Part shown: one piece after another, positions 24,228 through 33,198 of the stretch | Layout: each line of letters begins with the position of its first letter | Numbering within the stretch: the stretch's first letter is position 1 | Assembly (NCBI RefSeq): GCF_003435375.1 | Contig: NZ_QWGL01000005.1 | Coordinates: 1 to 64,000 of the forward strand | Direction of reading: 5' to 3' | Origin: Clostridium sp. AM34-11AC | GTDB taxonomy: Bacteria > Bacillota > Clostridia > Lachnospirales > Lachnospiraceae | Length of the DNA: 64,000 nt | Program-made: the position numbers and the translations under genes | The notes under the pieces: model-generated | Told to the model about the DNA's origin: nothing | What the model saw: the letters and a program-made list of their open reading frames with translations, nothing else | Databases searched by the model: none

Positions 24228-27200
24228 TTACTTAAAGTACTTCACACCACTCTCAAACAGCTTCAGATCCTGCTCGCCTGTGATGTTCTTTGCAACATAG
24301 TCGCCGCGTCTCTCAGCATGGCCCATCTTACCGTAGACACGTCCATCCGGGCTTGTGATACCTTCGATCGCCATGAAGGAGCCGTTCGGGTTCCAGTATT
24401 CGTCCATGGTCGGAACACCGTTAAGGTCAACGTACTGGGTCGCAACCTGTCCGTTTGCGAAGAGCTTGTCGATCCACTCCTTCGGAGCCACGAAACGTCC
24501 CTCGCCGTGGGATACCGGGTTCGTGTAAATACTACCGAGCTCTGCGCCTGCAAGCCACGGGGACTTGTTGGAAACAACCTTTAAGTTAACCATCTTGGAA
24601 ACGTGGCGTCCGATGGTGTTGTAGGTTAAGGTCGGGGAATCCGGCTTCTGCTCTACGATCTTTCCTTCCGGCACAAGACCAAGCTTGATGAGAGCCTGGA
24701 AACCGTTACAGATACCGAGCATTAATCCGTCACGCTCATTTAAGAGCTTCATGATCTCGTCCTTTAATACCTCGTTGCGGAACGCGGTAGCGAAGAACTT
24801 CGCGGAACCTTCCGGCTCATCGCCTGCGGAGAAGCCGCCCGGGAACATGACGATCTGGGACTGCTCGATGCTCTTTCTGTAGACTTCTACGGAATCGCGG
24901 ATGTCCTCGGCGCTCATGTTCTTGAATACCTTTGTGATGACCTTTGCACCCGCACGTTCAAATGCCTTTGTGCTGTCGTACTCGCAGTTTGTTCCCGGGA
25001 ATACCGGAATAAATACAGTCGGAGTACCGATCTTATGATTGCAGATCACAACGTTCTCTGCCTTAAATACTTCGTTCTTAACTTCTTCTTTCCTGACATC
25101 GCTCTCTGTCGGGAATACATCCTCGAGAGCCGCGTCCCATGTCTTTAATGCCTCATCGAGAGTGATGGAGACATTGCCGTACTCAAAGACCGCCTTGTCG
25201 GTAACCTCACCGATGACACGGTAGCTCATCTGAAGCTCGCCGACCTTATCAGCCGGAACCTCGCAGACGATATTGCCCCATGCCGGTGCAAAGAAGTCTC
25301 TCGGATCCACGTCATGCTCGATCTTGACACCGAGGTGGTTTCCGAAGGCCATCTTGCTGACTGCCTCTGCGATTCCGTTTGCCTCTGCGGCGTACGCGGA
25401 GATCACGCGGCCTGCCTTGATGTCCTCATGGAGTTTATCATATCCAGCCATGATCTGGGCATAATCCGGAAGATCATAGGAATCTTTTTTAATTTCAAAT
25501 ACAACGATCTTATTTCCGGCCTTCTTGAATTCCGGGGAGATCATGTTCTTCGCGCTTGCAACGTCAACCGCGAAGGAAACCAGAGTCGGCGGAACGTCGA
25601 TCTCTTTTCCGCTCTCCTCATCGAAGGTACCAGACATGCTGTCCTTGCCGCCGATGGACGGAAGTCCGAAGCCCAGCTGCGCGTTGTAGGCACCGAGGAG
25701 TGCTGCGAACGGCTGGCTCCATCTTGTCGGCTCGCTGCTCATTCTGCGGAAGTACTCCTGGAATGTGAAACGGATCTTCCTGTAGTCGCCGCCTGCTGCT
25801 GCGATCTTAGCGACAGATGTGAGGACTGCGTAGATCGCGCCGTGATACGGGCTCCAGCTGGAAAGATACGGATCAAAGCCGTAGCTCATCATGGTCACAG
25901 CATCGCACTTTCCTTCGAGAACCGGAAGCTTTGCAACCATGGTCTGGATCTCAGTCTGCTGATATTTTCCACCGTACGGCATCATAACGGTAGACGCGCC
26001 GATGGAGGAGTCGAACATCTCCACGAGACCTTTCTGGGAGCAGACATTTAAGGAACCGAGCATCTTCAGCCATTTTTCCTTAACGTCTCCTACTTCTTTC
26101 TTTTCAAACGGTGTTCCCTCATGGTTCGGAACCTCCAGGGTAACGTCTGTCTCCTGATGAGCGCCGTTTGTGTCGAGGAATGCACGGCTTAAGTCAACGA
26201 TGGTCTTTCCCCGCCATGTGAGGACGAGTCTCGGGCTCTCTGTGACTGTTGCGACTGTGACAGCCTCAAGGTTCTCCTCTTTGGCGTATCCTAAGAATGT
26301 GTCAACATCTTTCGGATCAACGACAACTGCCATTCTCTCCTGGGACTCAGAGATCGCAAGCTCTGTTCCGTCAAGACCTGCGTACTTTTTCGGTACTTTA
26401 TCGAGATCAATCAGAAGTCCGTCAGCGAGCTCACCGATCGCTACGGAAACTCCGCCTGCGCCAAAGTCGTTGCACTTTTTGATCAGTTTGGAAACTTCCG
26501 GACGGCGGAACATTCTCTGGATCTTTCTCTCGGTCGGGGCGTTACCTTTCTGGACCTCAGCGCCGCAGACCTCGATGGATGCCTCTGTGTGTACCTTGGA
26601 GGAACCTGTCGCACCGCCGATTCCGTCACGGCCGGTACGTCCACCGAGAAGGATGATCACATCACCCGGATCGGATGTCTCACGGATCACGTTCTTTCTC
26701 GGAGCTGCCGCCATAACGGCACCGATCTCCATTCTCTTCGCAACATAGCCCGGATGGTAGAGTTCTTTTACATAACCGGTCGCAAGACCGATCTGGTTTC
26801 CGTAGGAGCTGTATCCATGGGCAGCCTCTGTAACGATCTTTCTCTGCGGAAGCTTGCCCTTTAATGTCTGATTTAACGGCTTTGTCGGGTCAGCGGCACC
26901 TGTGATGCGCATTGCCTGGTATACATAGGTACGTCCGGAAAGCGGGTCACGGATCGCGCCGCCAAGACAGGTTGCTGCGCCGCCGAAGGGTTCGATCTCT
27001 GTCGGGTGGTTATGGGTCTCGTTCTTGAAGTTTACGAGCCACTCCTCGGTCTTTCCGTCGATCTCCACCGGAACGACGATGGAGCAGGCGTTGATCTCGT
27101 CGGATACCTCAAGATCCTCTAACTTGCCCTCTTTGCGGAGTTTCTTCATACCCATGATCGCAAGGTCCATGAGACATACGAACTTGTCGTCGCGTCCTTT

Positions 27201-27992
27201 GTAGATCTCCTTGTGGTCAGCAAGGTACTGGTTGTAGGTATCCTCGATCGGTTTCTTGTAGTCGCCCTCTGTGAATGTCACATTCTTGAGTTCTGTGGAG
27301 AATGTGGTGTGGCGGCAGTGATCGGACCAGTATGTATCAAGCACGCGGATCTCTGTCACAGACGGATCTCTGTGCTCTTCGTTCTTATAATAGTTCTGGA
27401 TGTGAAGGAAGTCTTTGAAGGTCATTGCGAGGTTTAAGGAACTGTAGAGTTTCTTTAATGCAGCCTCGTCCATGTCCTTGAAGCCGTCGAAGACCGCAAC
27501 GTCCTCCGGCACATCAAATACAGTCACAAGTGTCTCCGGGATCTCCTCGGATGCCTCTCTGGAGTCCACCGGGTTGATACAGAAGGACTTGATCGCTGCG
27601 GTCTCCTCTGCGGAAAGCTTTCCGGAGATCACGTAGGTCATTGCGGAGCGGATCACCGGCTCCTCGTTCTCGTTTAATAGCTTTACACACTGCTCTGCGG
27701 AATCGGCTCTCTGGTCAAACTGTCCCGGCAGATACTCAACGGAGAATACCACATCATCCGCACTGTGCGGGAATGTCTCCTCAAACACATCGTCTACCGG
27801 CGGCTCGGAAAAAATCGTTCCGAGTGCCTCTTTATATACGTCCTCAGAAATATTTTCGATATCGTAGCGGACTAACACACGGACGCCCGTTACCCCTGTA
27901 ATGTCAAGATAGCTCTCGATCTCCTCGCGAAGCTCTCTCGCCTTGATTGCATATTCCGGTTTCTTCTCAACAAATACGCGCTTTACGCTCAT
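24228..27992 (-). CDS. purL: Phosphoribosylformylglycinamidine synthase, single-chain
   Basis: Fourth step of de novo IMP synthesis: FGAR + Gln + ATP to FGAM. All functions are in one 1254-residue chain: an N-terminal PurS-like part (about 1-150), the AIR-synthase-like synthetase halves with ETHNHPTEIEPFGGAATCLGG and GGRTGRDGIGGATGSSKVH regions, and a C-terminal class I glutaminase (about 985-1254) with VFPGTNCEYDS, MFPGGFSAGDEPEG and the nucleophile Cys in LGICNGFQALIKLG. B. subtilis instead uses separate PurS, PurQ and PurL. The ATG has TCCTCC-complementary GGAGGAG upstream. It is probably monocistronic with a promoter at 28044-28073, and is part of a purine gene group reaching to 40.4 kb. 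Confidence 0.97.
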   Translation of the reverse strand: MSVKRVFVEKKPEYAIKARELREEIESYLDITGVTGVRVLVRYDIENISEDVYKEALGTIFSEPPVDDVFEETFPHSADDVVFSVEYLPGQFDQRADSAEQCVKLLNENEEPVIRSAMTYVISGKLSAEETAAIKSFCINPVDSREASEEIPETLVTVFDVPEDVAVFDGFKDMDEAALKKLYSSLNLAMTFKDFLHIQNYYKNEEHRDPSVTEIRVLDTYWSDHCRHTTFSTELKNVTFTEGDYKKPIEDTYNQYLADHKEIYKGRDDKFVCLMDLAIMGMKKLRKEGKLEDLEVSDEINACSIVVPVEIDGKTEEWLVNFKNETHNHPTEIEPFGGAATCLGGAIRDPLSGRTYVYQAMRITGAADPTKPLNQTLKGKLPQRKIVTEAAHGYSSYGNQIGLATGYVKELYHPGYVAKRMEIGAVMAAAPRKNVIRETSDPGDVIILLGGRTGRDGIGGATGSSKVHTEASIEVCGAEVQKGNAPTERKIQRMFRRPEVSKLIKKCNDFGAGGVSVAIGELADGLLIDLDKVPKKYAGLDGTELAISESQERMAVVVDPKDVDTFLGYAKEENLEAVTVATVTESPRLVLTWRGKTIVDLSRAFLDTNGAHQETDVTLEVPNHEGTPFEKKEVGDVKEKWLKMLGSLNVCSQKGLVEMFDSSIGASTVMMPYGGKYQQTEIQTMVAKLPVLEGKCDAVTMMSYGFDPYLSSWSPYHGAIYAVLTSVAKIAAAGGDYRKIRFTFQEYFRRMSSEPTRWSQPFAALLGAYNAQLGFGLPSIGGKDSMSGTFDEESGKEIDVPPTLVSFAVDVASAKNMISPEFKKAGNKIVVFEIKKDSYDLPDYAQIMAGYDKLHEDIKAGRVISAYAAEANGIAEAVSKMAFGNHLGVKIEHDVDPRDFFAPAWGNIVCEVPADKVGELQMSYRVIGEVTDKAVFEYGNVSITLDEALKTWDAALEDVFPTESDVRKEEVKNEVFKAENVVICNHKIGTPTVFIPVFPGTNCEYDSTKAFERAGAKVITKVFKNMSAEDIRDSVEVYRKSIEQSQIVMFPGGFSAGDEPEGSAKFFATAFRNEVLKDEIMKLLNERDGLMLGICNGFQALIKLGLVPEGKIVEQKPDSPTLTYNTIGRHVSKMVNLKVVSNKSPWLAGAELGSIYTNPVSHGEGRFVAPKEWIDKLFANGQVATQYVDLNGVPTMDEYWNPNGSFMAIEGITSPDGRVYGKMGHAERRGDYVAKNITGEQDLKLFESGVKYFK

Positions 27993-28043
27993 AGTCTCTC
28001 CTCCTGGAAAACGGCTTTGTCAGATGGTTTTCATTTTGCCTTA

Positions 28044-28073
28044 ATCATAGCACAGGTCAGTGTGATTAGTAAA
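28044..28073 (-). promoter_or_regulatory. Predicted purL promoter
   Basis: On the minus strand TTTACT (28068-28073) and TATGAT (28044-28049), 18 bp apart, lie about 50 bases upstream of the purL ATG. I see no purine-riboswitch-like sequence in the leader. Confidence 0.55.
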
Positions 28074-28119
28074 GTTAATATATTTAATTATTTTTATTAT
28101 TTATACTTATATGTTGATT

Positions 28120-28731
28120 TTAACTCTGTAAGCTCTGGTTGATCTTGCTCATGCTCAGCGCGTCCATGGTCACCTTCATGATCTCCCGGACCTCGTCCTC
28201 GGTCATCTTCATGCGCTCCGCAAGCTCGGAAAGCTTTGCCTCGCGTCCAAGCTCCTCCGCCATGGATTTCGATACCTCCTGAAGCACATTGACGCGGGCT
28301 AACATCTCCTCCTCGATATCCGCTTCCTTCTTCTGATCGTTGATGATCTCCTCCATACGGACACGGATCCGGCTCTCCAGAAGTTTTTCAAAACTACCCT
28401 CGAACCCTTCATCTGCCAGCATCATGAGCTCCAGACTGGCTTCCTGGATCAGGTCCGCCATCGGAACACCTTTGTTGATGTAATCCTGAACGAAGAACAG
28501 AGCGTTCTTTAAGTTGCCCTCGATGAGGCGCTCTCTCGCCGCCTTGTTTCCGTTCCGGATCTCGCCGAGAAGCTTCGCGTTCTCCGCCTCGCTGCATGGC
28601 GGGATCGCCGCGATCTCCTCCATATATACGCGGTAGATGTCCTCCGCGCTTAAATCCTCCTCGGAGTTGTTGAACTCGTCGTCAACCTTCGCGTTCTCTA
28701 TTTCGTTCTCATATCTCATTTTTTCTGCCAT
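28120..28731 (-). CDS. Sigma-70-derived protein without functional region 2.3-2.4 and region 4
   Basis: The 203-residue protein aligns with primary sigma factors from region 1.2 (VYMEEIAAIPPCSEAENAKLLGEIRNGNKAARERLI, about 35-70) through the core-binding part of region 2 (NLKNALFFVQDYINKGVPMADLIQEASLELM) into region 3 (ELGREAKLSELAERMKMTEDEVREIMK, about 160-187), and then ends. The aromatic melting and -10 recognition stretch is lost: the place of FSTYATWWIRQAI reads FEKLLESRIRVRM. Region 4 is absent. It should bind core RNA polymerase poorly or non-productively and is unlikely to start transcription by itself. It may act as a core-binding regulator. The first 25 residues are acidic. It stands alone between purL and a divergent LysR gene. 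Confidence 0.8.
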   Translation of the reverse strand: MAEKMRYENEIENAKVDDEFNNSEEDLSAEDIYRVYMEEIAAIPPCSEAENAKLLGEIRNGNKAARERLIEGNLKNALFFVQDYINKGVPMADLIQEASLELMMLADEGFEGSFEKLLESRIRVRMEEIINDQKKEADIEEEMLARVNVLQEVSKSMAEELGREAKLSELAERMKMTEDEVREIMKVTMDALSMSKINQSLQS

Positions 28732-28942
28732 AGCCTCTATAAACCTCTCTGATTTTTCTTGATTACTGCTTCAGCTTTCACAGTTATTCTCTCTTCGCAA
28801 AGCTTTTTTTCTTCTCCTTTGCACCTGTTTTTCTTATTTTTCGCACGACGGATTTCTTCTTCCGGCCCCGCCGCCTTTCCGTAATCATACCATATTTTCC
28901 ACCCGGCTTCCAGACAAAACCACACTTTCTCGTTTTTTCCTC

Positions 28943-28971
28943 TTTTCAAATCCCGGTTCCTGTGATAAAAT
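28943..28971 (+). promoter_or_regulatory. Possible promoter of the 28999 LysR gene
   Basis: TTTTCA (28943-28948) and TAAAAT (28966-28971) are 17 bp apart, just upstream of the GGAGGA ribosome site. The -35 box is a weak match. Confidence 0.5.
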
Positions 28972-28998
28972 AGCCTTGTTTCATTAGGAGGACTAATA

Positions 28999-29874
28999 AT
29001 GGATATTAACTATGAATTATATAAAGTATTTTATTTCGTTGCAAAAACTCTGAGCTTTTCCGAGGCATCGAAATGCCTCTATATTTCCCAGTCAGCCGTC
29101 AGCCAGTCTGTGAAGGTTCTGGAAAAAAAGCTGGGCCAGACGCTCTTTATCCGAAGCACGAAGCGGGTCCAGCTCACCCCGGAAGGCGAGATCTTATTTA
29201 AACACATCGAACCTGCAATGAACCTGATCCATAAAGGCGAGACCCAGCTCTTAGAGGCCAACACCCTGAACGGCGGCCAGCTCAGGATCGCCGCCAGCGA
29301 CACGATCTGCCGCTATTTCCTTGTCCCATATTTAAATAAGTTCCATAAACTCTACCCGAACGTTCATATTAAAGTAACGAACTCCACCTCGATCGACTGT
29401 GCCCGCATTTTAGAGAATGGACAGGTGGACTTCATTATCACCAACTATCCAAATTCCGGTCTCTTAAACACCCACAGTGTCCGGGCGATCCGGGAATTCC
29501 GCGATGTCTTCGTTGCGAGTGCTGACCATTTTCCGTTGCGGGACAAGACCTTCACCCTCGCCGAGCTTCTCGATTACCCGATCATGATGCTGGACCGCAA
29601 GAGCACCACAAGTGAGTTCTTACACTCCATGTTCCAGAAGTCCCATCTCGATCTGGTCCCGGAGATCGAGCTCAGCAGCAACGACCTTCTGATCGACCTG
29701 GCCCGCATCGGCCTCGGAATCGCCTTCGTGCCGGATTTCTGTATCCCCAAGGACGAAAAGCAGCTCTTTATCTTAAAACTCTCCGAGACACTTCCCGTCC
29801 GCCAGCTTGTTGTGGTCCATAACGAAAACCTTCCGGTCTCCCAGGCCGCGAAGCAGTTCATGGATATGTTGTAA
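28999..29874 (+). CDS. LysR-family transcriptional regulator
   Basis: A 291-residue LTTR. It has an N-terminal winged helix (residues 3-60: FYFVAKTLSFSEASKCLYISQSAVSQSVKVLEKKLG), a linker helix, then a periplasmic-binding-protein-like effector domain (about 90-290) in two halves. AGGAGG lies 6 bases before the ATG. LTTRs usually control a divergently transcribed neighbour, which here is the sigma-like gene at 28120-28731, about 270 bp away. No classical T-N11-A dyad stood out in that gap. The effector is unknown. Its 3' end converges on the helicase gene. Confidence 0.93.
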   Translation: MDINYELYKVFYFVAKTLSFSEASKCLYISQSAVSQSVKVLEKKLGQTLFIRSTKRVQLTPEGEILFKHIEPAMNLIHKGETQLLEANTLNGGQLRIAASDTICRYFLVPYLNKFHKLYPNVHIKVTNSTSIDCARILENGQVDFIITNYPNSGLLNTHSVRAIREFRDVFVASADHFPLRDKTFTLAELLDYPIMMLDRKSTTSEFLHSMFQKSHLDLVPEIELSSNDLLIDLARIGLGIAFVPDFCIPKDEKQLFILKLSETLPVRQLVVVHNENLPVSQAAKQFMDML

Positions 29875-29947
29875 GACCTGCAGCAGCCCTTCACCAGGCC
29901 TGCATATTTCCTGCGCCGTCCCGGCAAACGACTGCCCGGATATCCAT

Positions 29948-32314
29948 CTACCTGCCCCGTGACTCCCAGAAATCCGAAAGGCACTGACCAACGTTCTTTC
30001 TGTTTACCATCTGGAAATGCTCCCATTCTCTTGGGAACAGTTCCAGATATTCTTTTTTCAGGAACCTGTCATCGAGAAGCAATATGATCCCTTCGTCCTC
30101 CGTTGTCCGGATCACACGGCCCGCCGCCTGCAGGACCTTGTTCATTCCCGGATACTGGTAGGCAAAATCGAATCCCTCCTCTTCTTTTTCCTCAAAATAT
30201 CCCCTGAGAACCTCCTGTTCCACGCAGACCATCGGGAGTCCCGTTCCGACGATCACGGCACCGATGAGCCGCTCTTTCTTCAGGTCGATCCCCTCCGAGA
30301 ACACACCTCCCATGACGCAGAATGCCGCAAGGGAGTGATCTCTGGGCTTTTCAAATTCTTCTAAGAATTCCTGGCGTTCCTGTTCCTTCATGCCCTGTCC
30401 CTGGACCAGGAGATCCGCTGGGAAGTCCATGTCCTCCACGGCATATTCCACCTGTTCCATATACTGGTAGGACGGGAAGAATATCATGTAGTTGCCGCTC
30501 TTAGAGAGGACCACCTCCCTGATATACTCCGCCACCTTCCGGTATTCGCTCTCGCTGCGCCTGGAGTAGCGGCTGCTGACGTCCGTCGCAACCATGAGAA
30601 GACGTTTTTCTTCCTCGAAGGGCGAGTTCGCATAGATCGCGTAGTCGTCCTCGTTTCCGGAGAGCAGTGTCTTGTAATACCGGATCGGCAGCATGGTTGC
30701 CGAAAACAGGATCGTGCTGTTTCCCTGGGACATGCAGAGGGAGAGGTTCGCCGACGGGTCCACGCAGAAGAGCCTTACTTTAAAGGAAGTGACTCCCACG
30801 TTCTCCGCGTAGATCCGGTAATGGTCATCCAAAAGCTCGTACACGTTTAAGAAATCCCTGAGACCAAAGTAAAAGTCCAGAACTGTATCCCTGCCCTCAA
30901 ACTCCGGAAAATCTTCCAAGAATGTCTCCATATCGGAGAACACCGCCATCGCAGCTGCCGCTAGGGATGTCACATCGGAGAGCAGCTGCCATGTCTCGCA
31001 CTCCCGCTTCATTCCCAGCATCACCTGGCTGCATTTTTCCAGATTTTTCTCCAGTCGGGGCGCTTTCTGCTTTACGAGGCGCTTTACGGTGAGGAGATCT
31101 TCTTTTTTTAATTCGGCGCTGTACATCTCCCTCGCGCGGGAGACCAGATTGTGGGCCTCATCCACGAGGAACAGATAATCACCTTTCTGTCCGTCCGCGA
31201 AGTAGCGTTTCAAGCGCACATTCGGGTCAAACACATAGTTGTAATCGCAGATGATCCCGTCGGTCCAGCTGGAGATGTCCAGACAGTATTCAAATGGGCA
31301 TACCCGGTACTTTTCCGCGTACTGCAGGATCTTCTCTCTTGTCATCTCCTGTTCCAGGTGGAGAATATCGAATACCGCCTCATTGACCCGGTCAAAGTGG
31401 CCTTTCGCGTATGGGCACGCGTCCGGGTTGCACTCGCACTCGTCCATGGGACAGAATTTTTCCTTTGCCGTTATTGTCACCGAGGTGAAGATCAGACCGT
31501 GATCCCTTAAGATCCGAAACGCCTCCTCCGCCACGGTCCTCGTCACGGTCTTTGCGGTGAGGTAAAAGAGCTTGTCTCCCTTTCCTTCCCCGATGGCACG
31601 GACCGCCGGGAATACAGTGGAGAGCGTCTTTCCGATTCCCGTGGGAGCCTGGATAAACAGGCGTTTTTTCCGGCTGACGGTCCGGTAGACGGATACTACA
31701 AGGTCACGCTGTCCCGCCCGGTAAGGGAACGGGAATTCCAGGTGCCCGATGGAGGCGTCACGGGTCAGCTCATGGTGGTAGAGGTACCTCGCCCACTTAA
31801 AGTATTCGTGAACCACGCCGGAAAACCATGTCTCCAGCTCTTCTCTCGAGCGGTCGGTCTGGAATCTTTTTATTTCCTCTGTTTCAAGGTTACAGTAGGT
31901 CATCTGCAGACGGATCCCGTCGAGATCTTTGTCGCAGCAGTAAAAATATCCGTAGCACATGGCCTGGGCGAGATGGACCTCGATGGGCTCCTCCAGCCTT
32001 GAAATGTCCGTGTACATGCCTTTGATCTCGTCGATCACCGGGATCCCGTTTTCCGCGAAGATTCCATCGGCGCGTCCCTCCACGAGAAGCGTGATCTCCT
32101 GCTCCTCGTCCTGGACCTCATGCTTTAAGGGGACCTCCGCCCGGTAGCCGGCTCCCATCCGCTTCTGGATCTTCCTGTGGATCCTTCCTCCCGCCAGCAT
32201 GGCATCCTTCTGGGCGTTTCCGGAACAGCGGTTGTCGATATCCCCGGAGCGCAGCACGAATTCCACCAGGTTCCGGACCGAGATCCGGATCGCTTTCCTG
32301 TTTTCTTCGCTCAT
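29948..32314 (-). CDS. DinG/XPD-type DNA helicase with N-terminal PD-(D/E)XK nuclease-like domain
   Basis: An ATP-dependent superfamily 2 iron-sulfur helicase of about 788 residues. The first ~190 residues look like a RecB/Cas4-type nuclease fold: LVEGRADGIFAENGIPVIDEIKG supplies D...ExK. Then come Walker A QAPTGIGKTLS (about residue 228), a four-Cys iron-sulfur segment (FCPMDECECNPDACPY and VCPFEYC), the DEAH box LFLVDEAHN, and the C-terminal VMGGVFSEGIDL and QAAGRVIRTTEDEG motifs. The ATG at 32314 has AAAGGAG; the frame extends to 32467 without similarity. It probably acts in DNA repair or R-loop/D-loop removal. No cas genes are nearby, so a CRISPR role is not indicated. Confidence 0.92.
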   Translation of the reverse strand: MSEENRKAIRISVRNLVEFVLRSGDIDNRCSGNAQKDAMLAGGRIHRKIQKRMGAGYRAEVPLKHEVQDEEQEITLLVEGRADGIFAENGIPVIDEIKGMYTDISRLEEPIEVHLAQAMCYGYFYCCDKDLDGIRLQMTYCNLETEEIKRFQTDRSREELETWFSGVVHEYFKWARYLYHHELTRDASIGHLEFPFPYRAGQRDLVVSVYRTVSRKKRLFIQAPTGIGKTLSTVFPAVRAIGEGKGDKLFYLTAKTVTRTVAEEAFRILRDHGLIFTSVTITAKEKFCPMDECECNPDACPYAKGHFDRVNEAVFDILHLEQEMTREKILQYAEKYRVCPFEYCLDISSWTDGIICDYNYVFDPNVRLKRYFADGQKGDYLFLVDEAHNLVSRAREMYSAELKKEDLLTVKRLVKQKAPRLEKNLEKCSQVMLGMKRECETWQLLSDVTSLAAAAMAVFSDMETFLEDFPEFEGRDTVLDFYFGLRDFLNVYELLDDHYRIYAENVGVTSFKVRLFCVDPSANLSLCMSQGNSTILFSATMLPIRYYKTLLSGNEDDYAIYANSPFEEEKRLLMVATDVSSRYSRRSESEYRKVAEYIREVVLSKSGNYMIFFPSYQYMEQVEYAVEDMDFPADLLVQGQGMKEQERQEFLEEFEKPRDHSLAAFCVMGGVFSEGIDLKKERLIGAVIVGTGLPMVCVEQEVLRGYFEEKEEEGFDFAYQYPGMNKVLQAAGRVIRTTEDEGIILLLDDRFLKKEYLELFPREWEHFQMVNRKNVGQCLSDFWESRGR

Positions 32315-32622
32315 GAGACGCTCCTTTCCTGTGGATATGCTGATCGACCACCGCTCACCACCCCACATATGTTCCTCTTTTTCCTGAATCCTGCTATATG
32401 CCGCACATATCGCTCCCGCAAGTATAACATTTTTACAATTTCCTGTAAAGTAATGCCGTGTGTTCACAGAACATATGGCAGGTCATCTGTCAGAAGCTTT
32501 CCGTGCTATTTTCCCGTGCTGCCGGAATTTTCACGCTTTGTGCCGCCCGCCGGACGCAAAAAAGACAGCCTGCCGTACTTTTCATACAGCCGCTGCCTCT
32601 TTCTTTATCTTTATGTATATTT

Positions 32623-32865
32623 TTACGCTACCGCGTGCATCGGATTCTTTCTCTCAAGAAAAGCTTCGAACGGCGCATTCTCGCCGTCATATTCAACGGT
32701 GAGGATCTTTGTCAGATCAAGGCTCAGTACTCCGAGAAGAGACTTCGCGTCGATGATCATACGGTTATAAAATACATTTACATCAAAATCGCAGCCGCTT
32801 GCGATGCTGACAAACTCCTTCGCCTCGTCTGCGGACACAAATTTTACTTTTTTCTGTTTCATCAT
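32623..32865 (-). CDS. HPr-like protein without the PTS histidine (Crh-like)
   Basis: An 80-residue HPr-fold protein. The alignment to B. subtilis HPr is clear over DVNVFYNRMIIDAKSLLGVLSL. The PTS phosphorylation His15 is replaced by Ser11 (SADEAKEFVSIASG aligns with HARPATVLVQTASK), while the regulatory serine of the AKSLLGVLSL loop (Ser42, equal to HPr Ser46) is kept. It therefore cannot carry phosphate from EI to sugars but could be modified by an HPr kinase, as Crh is. It has its own consensus promoter at 32932-32960. ATG ATG starts the gene; the second (32862) fits the AAGGA site better. Role in catabolite regulation is inferred. Confidence 0.82.
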   Translation of the reverse strand: MMKQKKVKFVSADEAKEFVSIASGCDFDVNVFYNRMIIDAKSLLGVLSLDLTKILTVEYDGENAPFEAFLERKNPMHAVA

Positions 32866-32931
32866 GATTCCTTAACTCCTTTTTTGTTAAACCCTTTGAT
32901 GTCAAATCCTTTATATTTTTACGATTCTACA

Positions 32932-32960
32932 TTTATACCACATTCAAATTCAAGCGTCAA
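32932..32960 (-). promoter_or_regulatory. Promoter of the HPr-like gene
   Basis: TTGACG (32955-32960) and TATAAA (32932-32937), 17 bp spacer, on the minus strand. A perfect 17-bp palindrome, ATGACAAATTTTGTCAT, sits about 33 bp upstream of the -35 at 32993-33009 and could be an activator or repressor site. Confidence 0.75.
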
Positions 32961-33120
32961 TCGACAATTATCACCATCTTTTTGATAGTTTTATGACAAA
33001 TTTTGTCATTTGTTACAGAAAAGCAGCCAGATTTGTCTGATGTCTCCGTCAACTCCGGATGTTTTCACACAAAAATCCGGCAATCTGCCCGACAACTCCT
33101 ATTCTCTGTGGAATACAATC

Positions 33121-33178
33121 AAAAAAGCCGGATGCACAGCGGCAGTCATCTCTGACATTACCATACTATGCATCCGGC
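33121..33178 (-). terminator. Terminator of the purine permease gene
   Basis: A perfect 10-bp stem GCCGGATGCA/TGCATCCGGC with a 32-base loop, followed on the minus strand by TTTTTTGATTG, about 20 bases past the stop. Confidence 0.8.
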
Positions 33179-33198
33179 AGTCTTTGGCATTTACATAT

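Noticed and set aside
27993..28119. Purine riboswitch in the purL leader
   Set aside because: The conserved purine aptamer core sequences are not present. The same holds for the purF and permease leaders.
28737..28949. 70-residue minus-strand frame ending just before the sigma-like gene
   Set aside because: Needs a TTG start without a clear ribosome site, is Lys/Glu-rich and has no recognisable domain. It is more likely leader DNA of the sigma-like gene.
30000..32314. CRISPR association of the Cas4-like domain in the helicase
   Set aside because: No cas genes or repeats lie nearby, and the nuclease fold is fused to a DinG/XPD helicase, which fits DNA repair.
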